A stretch of 64,000 nt of DNA, taken from positions 1,599,882 to 1,663,881 of the forward strand of contig JAJEKV010000002.1 of assembly GCA_021234155.1 (NCBI GenBank), read 5' to 3'. A program made the translations under genes and the position numbers. The stretch's first letter is position 1. The number at the start of each line of letters is the position of its first letter. Source of the stretch: Isoetes taiwanensis. Taxonomy: Eukaryota; Streptophyta; Lycopodiopsida; Isoetales; Isoetaceae. A model generated the notes under the pieces. That model searched no databases. It was not told where the DNA came from and saw nothing but the letters and a program-made list of their open reading frames with translations. Of this stretch, positions 34,086 through 44,664 are shown piece by piece.

Positions 34086-35385
34086 GACGATTTAGTTTTT
34101 GCCCTTGGAACTTCACGCGGGGTTATTTATATCACGTTAGGGAACTTCAATCTTCACGGGGAACTTCACAACAAAAGCTTTTGGAAGTTTAGAACTTTTG
34201 GAACCATCTTAAATGTTTAAAGTGCCCTTTATCGGCATTTAATTCCATTTTGTCCCTTAGGGTCTTGCCAAAGGTTGTAAGATTCGGATGATTGTCAACC
34301 TAAGAGATTTTGCCGAAATGGAGAACCCATACTGGAAATGACCTTAGAACACCCAAATTTGGCCAGTTTTATTTTTCCAACCAAAGTTGGCAAAATTTCT
34401 CCCAAACTAGACTTATTTAGAAAACAAAATTTTAGATCTAATATTTGAAGGTTAAAAAACAAGAGTATCCAATGTTAAACCATTTCATATAATAAATTTA
34501 GTTATAGTTGACGTGATATTTGGTATGGAACCCTAGATCTAAGCTTTTTAAAAGTGCAAAGTTGCAACAACAAAAAAGTGCAAACAAAACACTCCTCACA
34601 AAATGTTGCCCATTTTGCATGTCGCATGCTAGTTTTTCAGCTAGATCTCAAAATTACAAAATGCTCCTCATTGGACGACTTTTGATGTAGAATTTTTGGA
34701 AATAAAGTCTGGAAATTAGGGATCAAAAGAGAGTATCGTTTTCTAAACAGCTTGCATGTGCACGATCATCAAGATGGCAATCTAGGATGGAAAAATTAAT
34801 AACCTTCTCTAAAGATTTAGGAAAGGTCACTCTAATCTAGTGGAATTTCATGTGCAAGATTAAATCTAGGAACATACAAAGGAAGGCGAAAAGCCGAAGA
34901 CAGCTCTCTAGGTCTCTACTGGCGCTGAGATGCAAAAGCATGGGGAGCAAACATGATTAGATGGATGCGCTCAAACCAGGTGTCCACTAGTGTCATTAGA
35001 TGCTTTATAAGACCATCAATTTCACCTAGCACGCATAGGATTTTGGCTCCAAAAATATGAAAGTGCTCCTCACGAGACCGACTTTCATCCTGGAATTCTA
35101 GAACAAAACTCTGATTGTTTTTTTTTTTCAAAATGGAAGTAATCGGATGTTAGCCTTCCCATCTTTCTCTTCTCTAGCGCCTTGCTCTTTTTAGGAATTT
35201 AGACTTCAAGGTTAGGACAAGATGATTCTTGCATGCTTTGATAGTCCACAGCCATATCATTCCATAGCAGCAAGAATCTTGCAACATAGCGCATCCGTTG
35301 AAGAGACTTTTAAATTTCCTCGGGTGGCTTGTTGATCCATTTTTTTGTCACATAATTCAATTCTAGATTCAAACTTACCCCATAA
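34086..35385. other. No gene recognised
   Basis: AT-rich, short ORFs only. GGAACTTCAC-type short repeats occur at 34,098-34,175. Confidence 0.4.
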
Positions 35386-35730
35386 GCCACCTTGCTTGAG
35401 TTCAATTTGCTTCAGATTGTGAGGCCTAAAAGTAATATTGGGATGGTGTTACTTCCGCACTTGAATGGAACCTTTAGTTCAATCTACATTTCTCGAGGAT
35501 ATGCTAGAGGAAGCCAACATTTTGTCTTGCAGTACACTTGCTACCTTACATTTTGATCCGGCATAGTTCGATTTGTTTCAAGTCATAAGTCCTAGAGATA
35601 ATATTGGGGTGGTATTGATTCTTTACTTGAATCAAATCTTTATTTGAGTTGTCTTTTCTGGATTACATGCTAGAGAGCAGCCAATCTAGTGTTTGGCGGT
35701 ACGCTTGTTAAAGTACATTTTTATCCAGTC
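35386..35730 (+). repeat. Diverged tandem duplication, ~175-bp unit
   Basis: Two head-to-tail copies share TTCAATTTGCTTCAGATTGT / TTCGATTTGTTTCAAGTCAT, then TAATATTGGGATGGTGTT / TAATATTGGGGTGGTATT and CATGCTAGAG-type segments. Confidence 0.55.
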
Positions 35731-36549
35731 AATATGCACCTACCTGCTTTTGATAAGGAGAGGATAAAATCGTGCTTGGTAGTATGCTTCTTACCATAGG
35801 TTTGATGCCTCGGTTGCATTTCAGGTGTTTCACCATGGCAAGAAGAAATAATAGAAGACTGCCTCCCACCATTTGCAATGTAAGTGCCCATTCCAAAGAC
35901 CAGCTTCAGGGCCAGGGACACATCCAGACCATTATTTAGACAGCTTTACCACCTTCTCTCTTCAGCAGCCTTTTGTAATTGATGAGAGAAGGTTACTAGA
36001 TGGGCAATTGGATGCCATGAGCCATTGCCTGAGGAGTTTATAAAATAGCTTCATTGCCAGCAGGAGTCCACTGATTAGAAAGTTTACTAGGTTTTCTCTT
36101 TGGTCCTTAGTGGCCTTTCATCGTAAGAATTGGATTCCCAAGAACCATTGCCAAAGAAGTCTCCACCACAATTTCACTATTAGGAAGAGTTTTTTATAGA
36201 ACAACTTACACCAAAAATGGTTAGCGAAGAACCAGCAAAATTTCAATGAGTCATTGTCCGAGGAATATTTGGAATAGCTTCATTATGAATAGATCACTTT
36301 CCAGGATCTCATAAATTTTTTGGTCCAGGATTTGCCATCTCCACTTCATAAACATGCCCAATTTGTTCCTTTTGAGGGATATATAACTGCAACCTCCACA
36401 ATTGTGTCTATCCTGAGATGGACACAGCTTTTACATCTGATTCTTGGAGTCGGCTAGGGATTTAATGGTAAGAGGTCTTTGGGAATTGTGGAAGACTCAA
36501 TGCAAGCATTAGAGTTAGATACACAGACATAGAAAACGCATTATATTGA
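35731..36549. other. No gene recognised
   Basis: Probably the intronic or 5' part of the gene interrupted at 36,756, but no exon can be assigned with confidence. Confidence 0.3.
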
Positions 36550-36756
36550 GGTGGGAGTGCAGACATCTTCATAACCCATAGTGAATTAGAAGCTCTAGCA
36601 TCACATGAGCGAACAGGACCAAGGCTCTCAGTATCTGATGCTAGAATACTGAATTTGAGAATTACAGGGGTTGTAGAGACAGAGGCAAACGACCATTCAG
36701 ATATGGACGAGGCTCGGCATTTTCTTACTGATGTCATGCATGTGAAGGTTGATGAG
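36550..36756 (+). pseudogene. Host-like exon, 5' part, split by a transposon
   Basis: An open frame of 69 codons preceded by an AG|GTGGG boundary, containing SELEALASHERTGPRLSVSD and ending HVKVDE exactly at the transposon border. Removing the transposon and one TGAG copy lets the frame continue at 43,756 for 53 more codons. I do not recognise the product. Confidence 0.45.
36753..36756 (+). repeat. Target-site duplication, left (TGAG)
   Basis: TGAG immediately before the GGGTGTAAAT terminal repeat; the same four bases follow the right end at 43,752-43,755. Confidence 0.75.
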
Positions 36757-36786
36757 GGGTGTAAATATGGTTCTGCTACCCAAAAA
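36757..36786 (+). repeat. Left terminal inverted repeat
   Basis: GGGTGTAAATATGGTTCTGC followed by TACCCAAAAA, matching the right end perfectly over ~30 bp. Subterminal AAGCACTAAGCACTTAAAGC starts within 10 bp. Confidence 0.9.
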
Positions 36787-36980
36787 AGCGCGAAAGCACT
36801 AAGCACTTAAAGCACTTAGAGGTCGACAAAAAGCGCGACTTAGCTCGATCTCGGTTCCCGCGTGCCAATTTTCCTCCCCATTTCCTGTTTCATTCCCGAT
36901 TACAACAGAGTTTCCCTAATCCCTTCTGGCACACAACAATTGATCGTTTCTCAGCAACTAATCTTCCTCAATCAAGCGAA

Positions 36981-39874
36981 ATGGCAGACGGGGTAGAAAC
37001 GGCTGAAGATTTTGCTGAGATTTACGGCTTATCAAACGAGGGCTTGCAACCAAGTGCAAAATACAACTGGTTAGTAAAAAATGTTTCACAGGAACAATGG
37101 GAATCTGTTTGGGAGGAACCTTTCCAATCTAAGTCTGCAATCAAGGTTCAGTTTGTCAAACCACATTTGAGGGCCAAATTGGATAGGTTACTGAAAATTT
37201 TCTACCCAGACGGCCCCTGTAACAATGAAGTAAGAAAACAGCTTGCTTATGCTTTTGCATGGGAAAATTGCCACTGAAGGGTTGGATGATCGAAGGGCAT
37301 AAGATCAATTGGGCTGCATATGGCGCCTGAGGTTGTAATTTATCAAAAATGCAGGCCGAAAAAGAAGGTTGAAAAAGTAAAAGTTGAAGTGGATTTGAAG
37401 CACGATATTTACGCAAAAAGAAATTAGTAAGTCTATCATAGATCGAGAATGATTTGAAGCATAACGCAATTAGTAATGAGAAAAGAATTGGTATGCTTGA
37501 AAATAAAAGGGCGAGAGATGGGAAAGGAAATGCAAACTCTTGTTGTTAACTTGGCTGGCGATGAGAAGAGTAATGACAAGATCTATAAGACATTATCGAT
37601 AAAAAGAATTGCTATTGAAGAGCTTAAGTCGGGGATTGGAGAGAAGAAGGCTTTGGTTAGCACAATGGAAATGGAGGGCGAAAATAAGGGAGTTGGAAAG
37701 GAAGTTGATGTTTGAGAATGCATATGAGTCTTTGGAGTCTATTTGCAAACCGGAAGATCAGATCTTCTTGTGAAGAAAAATTTCATTGGAGGCTAAATTG
37801 GTTGAAAAAAAGATTGAGATCACTTCTGACCAAAGAACATTTGAGCAACCTTGAAAGTTTGAGGCAGATAACCAACACTCCTTTACGCATCAACACTATT
37901 AAAAAGAACACTTCGGGTTTTTGCAAAGTTCTTATCTTTGCTTGTGGTTTAACATTTCATGATAAATACAAAATGTCATTAGTTTTGGAATGTCAACATG
38001 AGTACCATTTGATGTGTGCTGCATTGTTAAGAGAAGGGAAATGTTTGAAATGTGAATCACATATTCCTAAAGATCTTTATGATGAACTTGGGATGACTAT
38101 TCCAACAGGAATAGAGCAAGTTGCTTCTTTTGATCCTATAAAAATTAACAAGAAAACTGATCTGGGGTCAAACACAGTTAGGGTTGATTTGGGATCTAAT
38201 GTAGCTCGGGCAGATGAAGTTCATGATGATGTTTACTTCAAATCCCCTTCTACTAGCTCAAAGAGGAAGAAAAAAGCAAGTTGTGATTCTGATTACATTC
38301 CAGATGAAGTGAATTTAGGATGTAAAGATGTGAGTCCAAGGCAGCTGAGAAGTGCCAGCAAAGTTCTAAATTCTGTGTCAGAATTGGAGGCAGACATTGG
38401 GAATGATGACAATGAAGTTGACCATGTGTTAGATACTTCAACAAGTAAGAAGAAACTGAAAGAGGTTAAGAAGAAAGGCACAGAAGGGACAAGTAAGAAG
38501 AATCTGAAAGAGGTTAACAAGAAAGTGGATCCAATCAGAAAGTATCCATTGAGGAAGAGAAAGAAATTTGAATCTGCAGAAGCAAGGGAGGACCAGGAGC
38601 TGCCAGGAAATAAGATTCCTCATGTTGATCTTACTGTTGGTCAAGGCATTCAAGTGGAGAATCAAGATGTAGCACAATCTGAAGGTATAAACAGTAATCT
38701 TGAAAAAGTAATGGATGCTCTTATGGGAAAGTCAAACATCTCTTTGAGAGCACTAATTCATAAGTTGTAATGTTCAGGTATTCACAAATCTGTCCCAACT
38801 GAAGAGGACTTTTGTGTTTCCAATTTAACTTCCAGGTCTACATATGACTTTTTAATTTGAATTCATCCTTTCGTTATCATTCAAACTTGTATTCACTTAA
38901 TTAATTGTCTAACTAATAGGTCATCCGACTTGATAAGCACAATTGTTGACAAAGTAGTTCCACAGGATGGGGACTTACCTGTTTCCTATCTAACTACCAG
39001 GTTTATGAAACTTTAATTTGAATTTATGTGTGCATTATTTTGTTATGGTTGTATTTACTTAATTAGTTGGCTGTATTTTAGGTCAATCGAGTTGCAAAGC
39101 ACAAGTGCACCTGACATGCAAGTAATACCTAGTATTCAAAAGAAACTTTTGATACTAGATCTCAATGGTGTGCTGGTGAAGACGATCATGAAAAAAAATG
39201 CAACCAGAGAAGAATTAAGAAGGCTAAGTTCTCAATTATTGAGAGCATCAACCACAAACAAACTTGTGGTATTAGGGCCAGTGCGCACAAGTTCATGCGG
39301 GAGGTGACCAAATTGTTTGACATTGCAATTTGGTCCTCCATGAATAAGCTTTAATGTGAATGAGGTTATTTGAGTTATAGATCCTTCTTATGCAGAGAAC
39401 TTTGTATTTGTTTGGGACCACAGCAGTTGTGATGAGATGCCTTTCAAATGGCCTATTCATAGTGCAAATCCAGTTTTCATGAAGCCACTGCATAAAGTCT
39501 ATGAAGCTTTCCCACAGTATGGGAAGAATGTAATTCTTGCAGTTGATTCAGTATACAAGACTTTTTTGTCTCCACCATTCACTTCCATCATGGTGCCTAC
39601 TTTTGTTAATGATGAGAATGATAATATTTTGAATAGTTACTTGCTTCCAATACTTGAAAGGTTCAGAGAGGTTGAAGACATGGTGATGTCTTTGAAAAGA
39701 GAAACCCGGGCAGAAGCATACACAAGAACGTCCCTTGGTGTTCTTGATGCACTATCTGAATTTGACATTGGTCAAGATCAGAAGCTGTTAGTGAAAACAT
39801 ATTGCAAGGGTCAGATGGAATGGTTAGTGGAAAATCATGGTCATATTTTGGATTCGATCAGTTGGTTGTTTTGA
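36981..39874 (+). CDS. Multi-exon transposon gene: coiled coil, RING-like, FCP1-like HAD
   Basis: Starts at ATG 36,981 (MADGVETAEDFAEIYGL), ~225 bp inside the left end. A Lys/Glu-rich coiled-coil region (37,476-37,860) is followed by a RING-like module at 37,920-38,075 with C...CG..F, CQHEYHLMC and CLKC. Next comes a basic low-complexity region with two copies of KKLKEV/KNLKEV (38,440-38,560). Short exons with AG/GT borders (38,780-38,836; 38,922-39,001; 39,083 on) lead to an FCP1/NIF-like HAD domain. Two frame changes (near 37,715 and 39,275) mean it is either decayed or misread. Role unknown: cargo captured from the host, or an accessory factor for transposition or chromatin. Confidence 0.6.
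39083..39874 (+). CDS. FCP1/NIF-like HAD phosphatase domain region
   Basis: Begins with IQKKLLILDLNGVLVKT, the HAD motif I in which the first Asp is kept but the second, catalytic Asp of D-x-D is Asn. Then LFDIAIWSSMN, FVWDHSSCDEMPF, KPLHKVYEAFPQYGK and NVILAVDSVYKTFLSPPFTS follow the order of plant NIF-like proteins. The Asp to Asn change argues against normal phosphatase chemistry. A 1-nt frame change lies near 39,275, between VVLGP and HKFMREV. The C-terminal exon (39,437-39,874) ends at a normal stop. Confidence 0.65.
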
Positions 39875-40269
39875 GAAACATATGGCAGGTTTGAAGTGTA
39901 CTTGTTTATTTCCATTTTCTACATATGCCTCAATTTTGGACAATAGAGGCAATACTATATGAGTCGAGAAATGCCTCAATTTTGTATACTCAATGATATG
40001 AATGCAGATATGTGTTTTGTGGCTATCAATTGTTTGTCTTGTTCTTTCAAAGCGGTTTCAGTCTCAAATTACAATGTATGATGTTTGTGAATGCTTACAA
40101 TACCTTCATAATGTGAAGGCAGGTGGAAGACTACTCATAATGTTTGGTAAGTGTCTTACGCCATGATAAACAAATTTGGATGATCTGCATTTGCAATCAT
40201 ATGAAACTTAGAAAGTCGACAAGATGGCTATATACACAGCCCTTGGCATGTCACCGCTTGATTCAAAAG
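39875..40269. other. Convergent 3' region between the two transposon genes
   Basis: AT-rich, no ORF of note. Likely 3' untranslated sequence of both genes. Confidence 0.4.
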
Positions 40270-43200
40270 TTAGACCACCATCAATGCGCTTATAGTAGTG
40301 TCTGTCACAATAACTTCTTCAATCCCAAAAACATTTCCCCATTCATCCTTGTAATCTTCTAGCAAAGTAGTCTTTGCTTCAGTGCATTTTAGTACATAGA
40401 AATTTACCCCTTCATCATTCCCTTCTTCAGCATTTACAGCAAAATTGTCACCAACTTCTATCATGGAACTCATTAGACCATCTTCATCCTCCTCTTCTTC
40501 TTCCTCACCATCATACTCGGCTTCATCTTGCAGATCAGTGCCATCACCTATACTCTTAGGCTCTTTCAACTTCAGCTCAATCTTTTCCCAATCACCTATT
40601 CGACTCATACTGATGCATTTATCCCACTTAAATTGAATGCAGTAGTTGCAAAAGCATGACAAAGTTCTATGAGCTACCTTCAAAGAATTCTCCTTGTCAC
40701 ATGGTCTTATGCAATGTAGCTTTGTTGTTCCCTTTAAAGTATGGCATTCAAATATGTCTGATCTATCTATCTTTGAAGACTCAATCTCCCAGAAATACCT
40801 GTAACAATATGAACTGTAAGTGCTTGAAGTGCTTGAAGTGCTTTACACCCAAATTTCATGACAATCAAGAAACTTGCAAATACCTTTCAAAGAATGATGA
40901 ATTACAAAAAAGGCACAGTGGCAGTTCCTTTTAAAGTGAGGCATGAGAATATCTATGATCTATCTATATTTGAAGACTCTACATCATAGAAATACCTGTA
41001 ACAATAAGTGCTGTAAGTGCTTAGGTGCGTACAGTGTTTGACAACCAGAATTCATAACAGGCAAGAAAGTTAGCAAGTTTCTAATAAAGTAGAATTGCAA
41101 GTAAACATAGAATTTACCTTTTGATGTCAGTATCAGATGGATGATTTTGAAAGTACCATTGGAGAAATGCAACCACCTCCTTTGCACATTGCAATTTCCA
41201 GCCATTATACTTCATTTGCTCTTGAGTTAATATCCTTTTTATAACTGCTCCAGCACCATCATGCTCACCTTTGCCATGTGAACTAGCAAAAAAATTCCAT
41301 AGAAGCTCCTTTCCCATTCTCCCATAAAACCTACCAAGAAAGTGGAAAGGTCTCGAAGACTTGAACTGTGCAGAACATCCATCACTCCAAAACACATGTT
41401 TCTTATATTCAACTCCGATACTTGCCAGCCAATCAGCATACATTTGTAGACAATATTGGACATATTCTGTGTCATGTGTTTTGTCATCACTAATATAGAA
41501 ATGAGTTTCCTTGACAATACCTTTGAGAGTTTGTTTCCTTCTCTCTTTGGCTGAGTCCTTTTTCTTCTTGCATTTCTCTTCCTCTTTCTTTTTTCTTTCT
41601 TCTTCTTCTTCTTCTTCTTCTTTCCTTATCCTTCTGTAAGTTATATGCACTAGAATTGACACCTGGTCAGTATGCCAATGACAAGATTGAGCTTCCTGTT
41701 GGATCTTAAATCCATAATTTTCAGCAAAATCTATAACAGAAACAATGGTATCATCTTGAAGTGTTTCCAAGCATTTCCTGAATTCCTTGGCTTGCCAATG
41801 AGCTCTATAATTATGTGGCACAAAAGATTTCATTGTCTTTGTTGCATGCTCATTAAATTCAAAAGGACTACCAGATTTGTAGGCCAATCTTGTAACCTTT
41901 GCAGGTTTCTTAGATGACTTCAAGGTATTCTTCCTTTGGACTTCTTCTTTGCCATGTTAAAGTCAATTGATCAGCTCATAATATGGAAGTATACTTGAAT
42001 CATGCTTTCAGTAGTTACTAAATGCACTTTCCAATATAATTCAAAAGTCATTACCTTTTCAAATACTTTCCAATTCACAATAACAGTATTCTTCTTATTC
42101 CTCTCTTTAGGACATGTTGGTAACCTGCAATACATTATAGCAAACTATTCAAATACAAAATAACATTACAGGTTGAAACAAATGAAACCATGTACTCACT
42201 TCTTTAAGCCACACTTTGTACAATTTTGCATCAGACATGCATGTTTATGCCACTCATCACTCTCATCCTTTTGGCAGACCACCATTCTCCAATAGTCACT
42301 ACTTGATTTGATAGTGTTCTCCTTGGCCATGCAGATCCCACCTGGTCCACATACTTTGCACTTACAGGTACAATCCTTATGAACACCATGTGGATCTGTC
42401 CTCATATTGTTGATGGCCTGCCTTGCAAATTCAAGATGCAAATGGTATTGGCAACAACAAGTCTCCCTTTCTTGAAGTTTTCTTACATAGCTTGGCTTCA
42501 GTTTCTCAAAAGCCTGCTGGGACATCTTTATATTAGGATGTTCCTTCTTGAAAGCAAGGTACAATTGAACCTGAACACAATGGCAGTCATAAATTTAATT
42601 ATTTAAACACATAGAGAATGAAAACATTAGTGCATAACATGGTAAATTTCTGGCTGAAACTAATTACCTGTGTCATTTCCAGCAAATGAATAGGATGATC
42701 AATTTTCTCACCGTTTTTAGTCAAATGCTTCCTCACATGCTTCTTGTAAGGAGAAACTCTAGTATTCTCATCCCAGAACTTCCTCACAATGGCTATTTCT
42801 TGGTGAGAATGCATCCTTTCTTTTTCTTTCTTTCAAACATTGACCAAGCGGCCGACCGGACTCTGCAAGTACCGTCTTCTAAATGCCATGGCAATACTTT
42901 TTCTTGGAGCAGATAGAACCCTTGAAAGATGAGATTGATTAATCCCTCCGTTGAAGATCTTTGCCATTTGAAGGGTGCTTTTTCTTGCTTGCGGGACATC
43001 GAGTTGTTCTTATCATTTTTTGTGATTGCATTGTGTCTCTAACATTCACAAACAGGCTTTTCATTCTGACCAAATCCACGGGATCTGGTACATTTGCTTG
43101 CATAGGCAAATGCTTGTTTCTTTTGAAAAGTCTTTGAAGAACTCTCCCTTTGTCCAAATCCTCGAAGCGTTCCTCACAATATGATTAAAAGAATCATCTA

Positions 43201-43476
43201 GCTCTTTTAAGAGTTCTTGCAATCTTCTTTGGTGAGCCATCCTCTTCTCTTCTTATCATTTGGTGGACTGTTTTCCTTTTCCCTTTCTTTCATTCTCTTT
43301 CTCGATTCTCTTTTCCTCCTGGCTTCAAATTCCAGATAAATTTGCCTATTGTGATCATCGATGCTTTCGGAATTGGCAGTAACATGATAGTTTAGAGAAT
43401 TGGAATTGGGATTGGGATTGGGATTTTGATTGGAATGGGAATTGGAATTGAGAATTGGCCGTGAGCTCTCAGCCAT
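40270..43476 (-). CDS. Transposase-like gene, multi-exon, DDD/E type
   Basis: Start ATG at 43,476 (MAESSRPILNSNS..., then an NPNPNPNSN run and a basic KRESRKRMKEREKEN region), ~275 bp inside the right end. Exons with AG/GT borders follow: about 43,145-42,950; 42,800-42,668; 42,572-42,200 (cysteine/histidine clusters CCCQYHLH, CTCKCKVCGPGGIC, CLMQNCTKCG); 42,125-42,055; 41,940-41,114. The last is the catalytic-like exon with ISDDKTHDTEYVQ, VFWSDGCSAQFKSS and SSHGKGEHDGAGAVIKR, giving three conserved Asp candidates. An E/K-rich insert (EEEEEEERKKKEEE) sits between blocks. The C-terminal exon(s) at 40,800-40,270 carry CFCNYCIQFKWDKC and an acidic run. Long frames are intact. Similar D-G...H-G-K-G-x-x-D-G patterns occur in uncharacterised animal transposase-like proteins. 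Confidence 0.65.
40728..41085 (-). repeat. Internal ~190-bp duplication in the transposon
   Basis: Copies at about 40,728-40,890 and 40,928-41,085 share TGATCTATCTAT.TTTGAAGACTC, AGAAATACCTGTAACAATA, CTGTAAGTGCTT and ACAA.CAAGAAA-type segments. Both contain AAGTGCTT repeats like those beside the ends, and the first includes TTTACACCC, identical to the outermost 9 bp of the right end. Confidence 0.65.
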
Positions 43477-43721
43477 GACAACAGAGCTTGGGAAGAATGA
43501 CAATCCAAGAAAGAAAACTTTCCTCCAGAGATCCCGCCATCCAGAGATCCCGCCAAACTTGACAATTGCTCTAGCAATTCGCGAACACATCCATGTCATC
43601 GATCCCCCTCACTCCGGAACATGCATACTATTTCTGGAGTAACAACCCCCCGAGGTCGTTGAGAAAAAATTCATCGAGCATGCACCACCTAAAGCACCTA
43701 AAGCACTTGTCCGGAAGGTGC

Positions 43722-43751
43722 TTTTTGGGTAGCAGAACCATATTTACACCC
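43722..43751 (-). repeat. Right terminal inverted repeat
   Basis: TTTTTGGGTAGCAGAACCAT then ATTTACACCC, the reverse complement of the left end. CACCTAAAGCACCTAAAGCA lies just inside. Confidence 0.9.
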
Positions 43752-43755
43752 TGAG
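43752..43755 (+). repeat. Target-site duplication, right (TGAG)
   Basis: TGAG directly after the ATTTACACCC end. Confidence 0.75.
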
Positions 43756-43917
43756 GTTGTCTCTGCGGCTGGGGTGGGAATAGCAAGGGCTGATTGTCCT
43801 CACCATCTTTTAATTCAGGTGCTCTTAGCCGACTCCATGTCCTACAGCATGGGAGCTATCTCAAGGAAGGGGGGACTAGTTTCTCAGTTTAGGAGGACCT
43901 CTTCTCGCTTCAACTAA
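43756..43917 (+). pseudogene. Host-like exon, 3' part, after the transposon
   Basis: Continues the frame of 36,550-36,756 for 53 codons (VVSAAGVGIARADCPHHLL... ending SSRFN) to TAA at 43,915-43,917. That the frame stays open over the rejoined site supports a coding insertion target. Confidence 0.45.
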
Positions 43918-43975
43918 ACAATTGTAAGGAGGAGCGCAACTATAAAAAGGGGGAAGATGTAGAGATTATGATAGC

Positions 43976-44664
43976 AATATGCATATGCATGCAAAGCACA
44001 TGGAAAAGAAATTAGAAAGGAAAACTTTAAAACCTGGCAAGAATGAAATATGAAATATCCACTTTTCGTGGTGCAAGGGGTTTTGTTGTGCTTCTCATAC
44101 TCTCGACATCAGTCTCTGATATGCCTACTGCAGTTTGACCTATAACAAGAATATGAATGATATTGTTACATATAGAGTAGCTACTGACCCATCTTGTGCT
44201 GAATTGCATCATATCCAAATATATAAATGTCAAATCCATGACATGACTTGTAAAATTTATAGAACTACAGGGCCAATATAATGAAGCAAAATAAATTTGC
44301 TTTTGGAGTCTGATTACTTGAAAATGGAAAATGACATCATGTGCCTCCTCAGAAAAACATTTCAACTTTGGTGGTTGGAGGCTACAACAAGATGCATCGG
44401 CTGCTATCATGCCCACGAAGGCCAAAGCTCTTATCAAACACGGAGAGTAGATTGTGCAAAATGGAAGATGTGGCAAATATGATCAAGCAATATGCATATG
44501 CATGGGGAGCAGGAAAAAGAAATGAAAACCTTAAAACCTGGCAAGGATAAAATCCCCAGTATCCACTTTTCTTGGTGCAAGGGGCTCTATTGTGCCTCCG
44601 GTACTCCCAGCATCAGTCTTTGATATGCCTGCTGCAGTTTGACCTATAAGAAGAACATGCAGGT
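43976..44664 (-). pseudogene. Duplicated exon of an unrecognised gene
   Basis: Two minus-strand exon copies, about 44,138-44,034 and 44,642-44,538. Each is bordered by TATAG| and CCAG|GTTTTAA, and they code for GQTAVGISETDVESM... and GQTAAGISKTDAGST..., both ending PLAPRKVD....FILAR. Flanking intron sequence (GCAATATGCATATGCATG) is duplicated as well, so the segment was copied at the DNA level. The gene is not identified. Confidence 0.5.

Larger units (their letters stand above)
36757..43751. mobile_element. 7.0-kb TIR DNA transposon with two convergent gene sets
   Basis: The ends are inverted repeats: GGGTGTAAATATGGTTCTGC plus TACCCAAAAA at 36,757-36,786, and its reverse complement at 43,722-43,751. 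They are flanked by a 4-bp TGAG duplication. Inside the ends are short AAGCACTT repeats (36,793-36,822; 43,688-43,712). A transposase-like gene reads leftward from the right end, and a RING/FCP1-like gene reads rightward from the left end; they converge near 40,000. A 4-bp duplication and a DDD/E-like enzyme would suit the Sola superfamily, but I cannot assign it from memory; it might be a separate lineage. Confidence 0.85.

Noticed and set aside
36462-36806. Minus-strand 114-codon frame
   Set aside because: It runs across the transposon border and opposite a plus-strand exon frame that continues past the element; a shadow.
36757-43751. CACTA or Mutator element
   Set aside because: Ends do not begin CACTA/CACTG, the duplication is 4 bp rather than 3 or 9 bp, and the protein blocks do not resemble those transposases as I know them.
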